From JAZDJP01 sp043803805 (GTDB taxonomy: Bacteria > Planctomycetota > JAZDJP01): a stretch of 19,328 nt of DNA. A program made the position numbers and the translations under genes. The stretch spans positions 1 to 19,328 of the forward strand of contig JAZDJP010000052.1 in NCBI GenBank assembly GCA_043803805.1, written 5' to 3'. Below, in pieces: positions 15,048 through 19,328 of the stretch; the stretch's first letter is position 1; each line of letters opens with the position of its first letter. The notes under the pieces are model-generated. The model was not told the DNA's origin and ran no database searches. It saw nothing but the letters and a program-made list of their open reading frames with translations.

Positions 15048-16082
15048 ATGGTCAGATCTCTTGATAACGTGCTAAACAATTTCGATAAAATATGGCGCAG
15101 GGATCGCCACGCTTGGAATTATGGCCGTTGCTTGCGCGAATTTGACAGGTTTTGGGGGTATCTATTACGGAAGGGAAAGTGTCCATCCGCTTTGCAGTAT
15201 GAAGGGCTATATCGAATCCTTCGTTACGAAGACAAGTGTGGCACCGAGGCCAAAAAAAGAATATTGCGACAAGGATTCCCCGATAAGTTAATCAACAACA
15301 TGAGCGATCATTGTGGTTGTTTTGGGGGTGCCTTGGGTTCCATCCACCGGAATCTGACAAAATCAACGCAACGAGAGAGGTTTTGGCGAGTGCTATCCGC
15401 ACTTGGCAAATCCGACACGGTTGAACAGGCTGACAAACACATTCGCGAATATTCATTGAACCCTGTGGGCGGCATTGGAATAGGAATTTGCAGTAGCTTT
15501 TTTTGGGCCATTCGGCCCAAGTGGTACCCCATAGTTAATAATCTGTCCCGAGATAAGATGTGTGTTATAGAAGGATTCCCTCGCGCAATGGATTTAAAAT
15601 CCTACATCACATTACATGTTCCACGCTTGAGAGGCATCCGCGTAAAATTGGGCTTGAAAGATTTCTCGTCGTTCGATCGGTTTTTTATTTGGATCGTTGA
15701 GAAAGGTATCAGGATTCGGCCTGCTGAAAAACTTGTTTTTCAGACAGAGGAAGAAAAAGTTCAAGCGATCGCAGAAGAGCGGATTCTCGAGGGAAGACGA
15801 ATTGAATCCCGTCGCAATTCCCCAGAAAGGAAACCCAAGTTACGGCAGAGAGCTTTGGAACGTGGATACGATTGCCAAATATGTGGTTTTTCGTTCGAAC
15901 GTTTTTACGGAATCAAATTTGCTGAGGTCCATCACATTCAATTACTGAGCAGGGGTGGGGTTCGGGAAATTGAACCGGATAAGGACTTGTTGGTTGTCTG
16001 TTCGAATTGCCACTCGATACTTCATCCTTCACCTCATGGTCAAAGAGATTGGCGGGAATTGCGTAAAATTGTGGCCTCATGA
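15048..16082 (+). CDS. HNH endonuclease (McrA-like C-terminus)
   Basis: A 344-residue protein. The C-terminal HNH domain spans about 256-330: a basic helix (ERKPKLRQRALERGYD), CQIC at 276-279, the catalytic VHH at 294-296 and CSNCH at 318-322, so zinc-binding cysteines and the catalytic His are present. This is the layout of McrA-like restriction nucleases. The N-terminal 250 residues are not recognised; they include basic helices and a Gly-rich GGIGIGICSSFFW segment (about 143-155). The ATG at 15048 has GGGAGGGG upstream and lies 18 bases after the WYL stop, so the two are probably co-transcribed. The gene is clearly AT-richer than the WYL gene, suggesting different origin. Confidence 0.8.
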   Translation: MVRSLDNVLNNFDKIWRRDRHAWNYGRCLREFDRFWGYLLRKGKCPSALQYEGLYRILRYEDKCGTEAKKRILRQGFPDKLINNMSDHCGCFGGALGSIHRNLTKSTQRERFWRVLSALGKSDTVEQADKHIREYSLNPVGGIGIGICSSFFWAIRPKWYPIVNNLSRDKMCVIEGFPRAMDLKSYITLHVPRLRGIRVKLGLKDFSSFDRFFIWIVEKGIRIRPAEKLVFQTEEEKVQAIAEERILEGRRIESRRNSPERKPKLRQRALERGYDCQICGFSFERFYGIKFAEVHHIQLLSRGGVREIEPDKDLLVVCSNCHSILHPSPHGQRDWRELRKIVAS

Positions 16083-16411
16083 AATTCCTTTGATTGACAA
16101 CGGATTGCGAATCATGGAAATTTCTTTTCACCAAAATATGAACTTGGAATGAGATGCGAATGCAATTCAGTAGGCCGATCGTTGGCTCCAAACGCCATCC
16201 AGTGAATTGCGGATGCCCCGGGCGCGCCCCCCGATCTCGCGAGGCGAACTCCGATATCCTACGAAGATGTCTTGATGGTAACGTCAGTTGATCACCTCAA
16301 GTTATAGCCTTAACTTCATTTCGCTCGGTGAGATATGGAATTGCTGTGAAGGTTGAGACTTCTCCCGCCGCCCACCGGTCGTCATGACGTTTTCTCCCTT
16401 TTTCATGCCTC
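16083..16411. other. Non-coding gap between HNH gene and four-gene operon
   Basis: No supported gene is visible in this stretch of about 330 bases; small frames on either strand lack ribosome binding sites or protein character. It holds an 8-base inverted repeat (see the 16162-16210 entry), a 10-base palindrome CGTCATGACG at 16380-16389 and, just after the HNH stop, an imperfect GAAATTCC...GGAAATTTC pair followed by TTTTC that might be a weak terminator. Composition shifts from AT-rich to GC-rich and back within it, consistent with a junction between acquired segments. Confidence 0.4.
16162..16210. repeat. Inverted repeat, 8-base arms
   Basis: GCAATTCA (16162-16169) and TGAATTGC (16203-16210) are perfect inverted copies separated by 33 bases; the match extends with one mismatch to GCAATTCAGT / AGTGAATTGC. 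It could fold into a stem or mark a recombination end. No direct repeats or target duplications were seen around it, so its role is open. Confidence 0.35.
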
Positions 16412-16444
16412 GGACATCATCTGTCCACCCACCTCCTGTATGAT
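16412..16444 (+). promoter_or_regulatory. Palindromic promoter element, site 4 (four-gene operon)
   Basis: CGGACA-TCATC-TGTCC (inverted repeat 16412-16426) followed after exactly 12 bases by TATGAT (16439-16444). The first gene of the operon starts 29 bases after the -10 with a clear ribosome binding site between. This is the only plus-strand copy, and its orientation relative to its gene is the same as at the three minus-strand sites. Confidence 0.72.
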
Positions 16445-16473
16445 GAGGGTGTAACAGGAGAAGGGAGGACGGA

Positions 16474-16848
16474 ATGAAACCGATCATCGCGAAGATCATC
16501 ACCATCCATGACGGGACCCAGGAGCCCACGCCGCGCCGATGCATTCTGTCGTACCGGATGGACGAGAACGGGAAGGTGGGCGTCCTGAGTATCGGCAAGG
16601 GTGCGGACAACAAGCGGAGGGAACAATACATCCGGGAACACGGTATCCTCGACTGGGCGAGCGGGAATACCGTCCGCCCGTCCGACGGGAAGGCGTTTAT
16701 CCTTTCCCTTCCGCTGGAGTTCAAGACCGGATACACCTGGGCGGAGTTAACTTGGGAAGATGGGACACCGGTACCGTTCAAACTGCGTGATGGCAAGCGG
16801 CCCGGGTGGCCGGAACCATACATTCCAGAGGAGGAATCCCATGGATAA
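16474..16848 (+). CDS. Unknown 124-residue protein
   Basis: I do not recognise this family. The protein begins MKPIIAKIITIHDGTQ, has a polar centre with a basic helix (GADNKRREQYIREHG) and a C-terminal part that looks beta-rich (AELTWEDGTPVPFKLRDGKR) and ends acidic. There is no signal peptide. The ATG at 16474 has GGGAGG seven bases upstream. It is the first gene of the plus-strand operon behind palindrome site 4 and overlaps the next gene by eight bases, so translation is coupled. A minus-strand frame across the same region (16302-16823) lacks a ribosome binding site and was not accepted. Confidence 0.58.
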   Translation: MKPIIAKIITIHDGTQEPTPRRCILSYRMDENGKVGVLSIGKGADNKRREQYIREHGILDWASGNTVRPSDGKAFILSLPLEFKTGYTWAELTWEDGTPVPFKLRDGKRPGWPEPYIPEEESHG

Positions 16849-17446
16849 AACCCCCGGCACGCGCGACGAGAAGGCCATGTTCCGTCAGATCGTGAGGCAC
16901 GACGAACTCGCCCGGCAGTTGAATCTCGCTGGGGGACCGGAAAAGGCCGGCCACCTCTTTGACGAAATTATCGAACTTGAGACCGATATCCTCGGGGCCT
17001 ATGGTCTTCCCGACACGGTCGACAACCAGAAAGTGCTTCAATCAGGGTACGAAAGCCGGGATCCGGCGTGGCAGGTTGCGGAACGGACGATGGCAAAACT
17101 GGGCGCGCTCGCTCGTGCGGAAAAGGCCGCGCCAAAGTTTGAATCCCGGACGGATATTCTCGTCGCCTCCCTGAAAAACGGTGAAAAACCCATGAATACC
17201 CTCCCGAGACTTGGGATTCCTACGCACAGTTACACGTTGTTCATTCACCGGCTCGTGGCGGAAGGGGAGATCGACGCCGAGGAGGCGCTGGCGGAAATGG
17301 ATCGGTCGCGGACCCACCTGGATGACCTGTATCAATTTGAAATCGGAAACTCGCGGAAACGGAAAGCTGCGCGGAAGCGGCTCGAGCCCTTCCAGTTCCA
17401 ATTTCTGGATAGGTTCGAAACGGATATTGAGGGAGGGAGGTCATGA
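16841..17446 (+). CDS. Unknown mostly helical 201-residue protein
   Basis: I do not recognise this family. The protein looks almost entirely helical: HDELARQLNLAGGPEKAGHL, then a second helix pair around residue 80 (AERTMAKLGALARAEKAA), and a C-terminal helical region with a very basic stretch (NSRKRKAARKRLEPF). The ATG at 16841 has GAGGAGG upstream; an earlier in-frame start at 16760 would overlap the preceding gene by about 90 bases and is unlikely. It overlaps the upstream gene by eight bases and the TPR gene by four (ATGA). Confidence 0.57.
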   Translation: MDKTPGTRDEKAMFRQIVRHDELARQLNLAGGPEKAGHLFDEIIELETDILGAYGLPDTVDNQKVLQSGYESRDPAWQVAERTMAKLGALARAEKAAPKFESRTDILVASLKNGEKPMNTLPRLGIPTHSYTLFIHRLVAEGEIDAEEALAEMDRSRTHLDDLYQFEIGNSRKRKAARKRLEPFQFQFLDRFETDIEGGRS

Positions 17447-18270
17447 AAACCGCCAAGCAATTCGATCGGGAAGCGCTCGCCCTGTTCAACAAGGACAAGT
17501 TTTTCGATGCGGCGGAGGTGCTCCAGGAAGGAATTGAGCATTACCCGGACGATCTCCATCTCCTCTGGGGACGGCTCTCCTGTTTGTTCTTCGCGAAGGA
17601 ATACCCGGATGTGGTTCGCACCTACGGCGAATACCGCCGGCACGGGGGCGACTATCCCCTCGCCGACATCCACTGCGCCGCCGCCCTCGATCAGATGGGG
17701 AAATTCAAGGAGGCCCGGGAGATGATCCGGGAGATGTCCGACGAGATCATCGCGAACTTCACCGCGGACATGGGCTCGGAACTCATGGGGTTTCTCGTCG
17801 AACTCCAGGATCCCGCCGAGGGGCTTCGCGCTTCCCGGATCCTGGCCCGTGCCCATCCCAAGGTGGCGGAGTTTCGGTTCGCCATTGGCTATTGGTCCCA
17901 GAAACGCACCGGGCGGTCGCTGGCGGCATGCCTCCCGTACATCCGGCAGGCCGTTCGTATGGATCCCAAACGTTACGAATACCGGGACTATTACGCGAAT
18001 ATGCTCTTTGATCTCGGCCGTGAGAAGCAGGCGCTCGACGAATGGGAACATGTCCCGGTCGAATCCTGTGACAATTGGCTGAGTTTACTCCGGCGAATCC
18101 GTTTGTACCGGGCCCACGGTCGGCGGGACGACGCCCGGCGGTGCCGGGCCTCCCTCCGGGAAATGCGGCAGAGGAACGATCCACGCCGAGCGCTCGACAA
18201 CCCGGAGGTGCTCCGGAAAATCATGGGAGGGGGAACGGGCGATGACGATGCATCAATCTCGAAAAACTAA
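17443..18270 (+). CDS. TPR-repeat protein
   Basis: A 275-residue helical-repeat protein. TPR-like units are visible at about residues 5-40 (ALALFNKDKFFDAAEVLQEG), 40-75, 75-100 (AAALDQMGKFKEAREMI), 125-165 and 180-215 (YYANMLFDLGREKQALDEWE). Unlike the 7249-7989 protein, repeats cover nearly the whole chain. It probably acts as a binding scaffold in the cytoplasm; partners are unknown. The ATG at 17443 follows GGGAGG and overlaps the previous stop as ATGA. The end is Gly/Asp-rich (GGGTGDDDAS) and overlaps the next gene by 29 bases. Confidence 0.75.
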   Translation: MKTAKQFDREALALFNKDKFFDAAEVLQEGIEHYPDDLHLLWGRLSCLFFAKEYPDVVRTYGEYRRHGGDYPLADIHCAAALDQMGKFKEAREMIREMSDEIIANFTADMGSELMGFLVELQDPAEGLRASRILARAHPKVAEFRFAIGYWSQKRTGRSLAACLPYIRQAVRMDPKRYEYRDYYANMLFDLGREKQALDEWEHVPVESCDNWLSLLRRIRLYRAHGRRDDARRCRASLREMRQRNDPRRALDNPEVLRKIMGGGTGDDDASISKN

Positions 18271-18805
18271 AATTCCGCGCACAGAAGCGGACCTGACTCG
18301 CTGGACTAGGGCGCGCCTGGCTCGATGGGCCACGGAATACCGGGACAATCACCAGTATGTTACCCAAACCAAGGAAGATGAACGCTACGAGGATGAGATG
18401 CGGGAAGTTCAAATCTCGTTCATGGCGGAATACGTTGCGCATATCCTGATGCCCGGACCTACCGTCAGGTGGCGATTCCGGCGGGCGAGGCGGTTTCTCG
18501 CCCTCCAGTCGGGCAATCACCGCGGGGCGGCACTGGAACTGCGCTTCTTCGCACCCCGTCACCCGTACGGGGCGGAGGTTTATGTCCGGGACAAGTCCGA
18601 TGTGGACATCGCCGACGTCTGCGGCATCGTGGAAACGGACAGCCTGACCGTCCGGCGCAGGGACGGGCGACGGTGGCGGTTGGCCGAGGCGAAGCGTTTC
18701 CTTCTGGAAGTGATTCGCGATCTTCAATTCGACGGCTTCGCCCCGACGATGGGATTCAAGATTTCCGGGGATAGAATGGAGATCCACGGGGATTGGGATC
18801 TCTGA
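18242..18805 (+). CDS. Unknown basic 187-residue protein
   Basis: I do not recognise this family. The protein is rich in Arg, with a basic N-terminus (HQSRKTKIPRTEADLTRWTR), a helical centre containing an acidic stretch (KEDERYEDEMREVQ), a beta-like middle (AALELRFFAPRHPYGAEVYV) and a DKSDVDIADV segment with several Asp residues that could bind metal. Two ATGs (18242, 18248) are possible behind GGGAGGGGG; I give the first. It is the last gene of the operon, overlapping the TPR gene by 29 bases. A 394-base non-coding region follows. Confidence 0.57.
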   Translation: MTMHQSRKTKIPRTEADLTRWTRARLARWATEYRDNHQYVTQTKEDERYEDEMREVQISFMAEYVAHILMPGPTVRWRFRRARRFLALQSGNHRGAALELRFFAPRHPYGAEVYVRDKSDVDIADVCGIVETDSLTVRRRDGRRWRLAEAKRFLLEVIRDLQFDGFAPTMGFKISGDRMEIHGDWDL

Positions 18806-18926
18806 AAAAAGACGAATTTCTGCCGGATGTTCACCTGATTTGATTATTCCGTAGAATCCGATGTTGCCTTTTGCCGCGCAAGAGGTTGCGTTATTGCCAA
18901 AACCTTAAAACCGGCTCAATCCTATT

Positions 18927-18959
18927 AGGAGATGGATCGAGTAAATAGATTCATCTCCT
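18927..18959. repeat. Perfect-stem hairpin, 12 base pairs
   Basis: AGGAGATGGATC pairs with GATTCATCTCCT (one G-T wobble) around a nine-base loop GAGTAAATA. There is no T-run after it on either strand, so it is not a standard intrinsic terminator. The bases just upstream (TCCTATTAGGA) can pair with the first arm, giving a mutually exclusive alternative fold, as in attenuator-type switches. Confidence 0.45.
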
Positions 18960-19066
18960 GATGATGTCCCTATTTCCCCCCTCGAGGTACCCGCCGTCCA
19001 CCCCGGCGTCCGGCGGTCTGTTGATGCCGCGGCGCCGTCCCGTCGCCGCTCAAGTACCACGACGGC

Positions 19067-19086
19067 GGGACGCCCCGAGGCGTCCC
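19067..19086. repeat. GC-rich hairpin
   Basis: GGGACGCC and GGCGTCCC form a perfect 8-base stem with a CCGA loop. A second GC-rich segment about 30 bases upstream (CGTCCCGTCG, 19036-19045) could compete for the same pairing. No T-run follows, so terminator function is doubtful. Confidence 0.4.
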
Positions 19087-19103
19087 CGACGACGAACCGG
19101 AAT

Positions 19104-19117
19104 CCCCCCCCCCCCCC
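19104..19117. repeat. C14 homopolymer tract
   Basis: Fourteen consecutive C (G on the minus strand). Long C/G tracts are prone to slipped-strand length change and also to sequencing error, so the length may vary. It lies 83 bases before the start at 19200 and could modulate promoter spacing there. Confidence 0.6.
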
Positions 19118-19170
19118 ACCATCAAACGACAAACCCGAGCCCCCCACGGAATCTTCCCCATTCCGAAAAC

Positions 19171-19176
19171 TATAAA
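19171..19176 (+). promoter_or_regulatory. Possible -10 box of the 19200 gene
   Basis: TATAAA lies 23 bases upstream of the ATG at 19200. No matching -35 is visible at 16-18 bases and no clear ribosome binding site precedes the start, so this is a weak call. Confidence 0.3.
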
Positions 19177-19199
19177 AACTTCGACGTCCTTCATTTGTC

Positions 19200-19328
19200 A
19201 TGGAACCGGGGCCGTCTCGTTATAGAAGCTGGGGGGAAGTTCAAATTGCCAAGGCGCTGGAGCAGAAAGGAATCCCGTTTTTTCACGAGCACCCGCTGGC
19301 GGTGGTGGATCGGGGCAAGACCAAAATA
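19200..19328 (+). CDS. Start of a PD-(D/E)XK nuclease-like protein, cut by window edge
   Basis: An open frame of 43 codons from the ATG at 19200 to the last base. The start is the only one possible, since an in-frame TAA lies 24 bases upstream. The visible protein contains RYRSWGEVQIAKALEQKGI and FFHEHPLAVVDRGKTKI. This is the usual beginning of TnsA-like or Vsr-like PD-(D/E)XK proteins: a helix with a Glu (SWGE), a GI-x-F-x-x-E strand, then a Lys-rich turn that precedes the PDF motif, which would fall outside the window. If right, it is another nuclease at the island edge. No ribosome binding site is obvious. Confidence 0.5.
   Translation, partial: MEPGPSRYRSWGEVQIAKALEQKGIPFFHEHPLAVVDRGKTKI

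Larger units (their letters stand above)
18806..19199. other. Structured non-coding region at the end of the operon
   Basis: No convincing gene is seen; a minus-strand frame at 18905-19201 and a plus-strand frame from 18961 both consist of low-complexity Gly/Arg or Pro/Arg text. The stretch contains a short hairpin CGCAA-GAGG-TTGCG followed by TTATT (18877-18895, possible weak terminator), a strong 12-base hairpin (18927-18959), a GC-rich hairpin (19067-19086) and a run of 14 C (19104-19117). The density of inverted repeats suggests either structured RNA or a mobile-element boundary; the sequence alone does not decide. Confidence 0.4.

Noticed and set aside
16302..16823. Minus-strand frame opposite the first gene of the four-gene operon
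   Set aside because: It would cover promoter site 4 and has no ribosome binding site; the plus-strand gene has both promoter and ribosome binding site.
18806..19199. Possible retron non-coding RNA because of the strong hairpins
   Set aside because: No reverse transcriptase gene is present in the window and no msr/msd arrangement could be recognised.
18905..19201. Minus-strand 98-codon frame in the hairpin-rich region
   Set aside because: Low-complexity Gly/Arg text created by the C-tract and hairpins; no ribosome binding site or family resemblance.
1..19328. Search for CRISPR arrays, tRNA genes, integrases and transposases
   Set aside because: No regularly spaced repeats, no tRNA T-loop consensus with cloverleaf potential and no recombinase or transposase motifs were seen by eye.

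Overview
The window reads as an anti-phage defence island or similar accessory region from a GC-rich environmental bacterium. The phylum cannot be fixed from the sequence: there are no rRNA, tRNA or housekeeping genes, and nearly every protein is either a nuclease-type defence protein or of unknown function. Starts have strong AGGAGG-type ribosome binding sites and short or overlapping gene junctions, as expected of bacterial operons. No integrase, transposase, phage structural gene or CRISPR array is visible.

Layout. (1) Positions 1-5305, all minus strand: a partial unknown gene, a small zinc-ribbon protein, a GIY-YIG protein, a PD-(D/E)XK nuclease-like protein, a GmrSD-type (DUF262 + DUF1524) type IV restriction protein, a small unknown protein, and a two-domain protein with an EVE/PUA-like N-terminus and a nuclease-like C-terminus. 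(2) Positions 5363-10114, minus: a compact seven-gene GC-rich operon (HAD-HD fusion, two unknowns, TPR protein, internally duplicated unknown, SMI1/KNR4 protein, HExxH protein). (3) 10298-11293, plus: an AT-richer Mrr-like nuclease with its own promoter. (4) 11321-12782, minus: a DUF6745 protein and a conserved small partner. (5) 12850-13944, minus: a second HExxH protein, probably frameshifted near its C-terminus. (6) 14040-16082, plus: a WYL-domain transcription factor followed by an HNH nuclease. (7) 16474-18805, plus: a four-gene GC-rich operon of unknown proteins including a TPR protein. (8) From 19200, plus: the start of another nuclease-like gene cut by the window edge.

The main result is a shared promoter element that I believe ties regions 2, 4, 5, 6 and 7 into one regulon. 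At four sites (around 10155, 12836, 13972 and 16412) a palindrome GGACA-N5-TGTCC (one site has a degenerate upstream half) lies exactly 12 bases upstream of a -10-like hexamer (TATTGT, GATAAT, TATAGT, TATGAT), always oriented toward the gene it precedes, with no recognisable -35. One of these sites lies between the WYL regulator gene and the divergent HExxH gene. The arrangement resembles the promoters used by the WYL activator PafBC (TGTC-type box a fixed distance from TAnnnT). The simplest model is that the WYL protein controls an undescribed set of about 11-13 genes (HAD-HD, TPR, SMI1, two HExxH proteins, DUF6745 pair and several unknown families). The AT-richer nuclease genes look like separately acquired cargo placed next to this GC-rich set. 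Function is inference; the motif and its spacing are directly visible.
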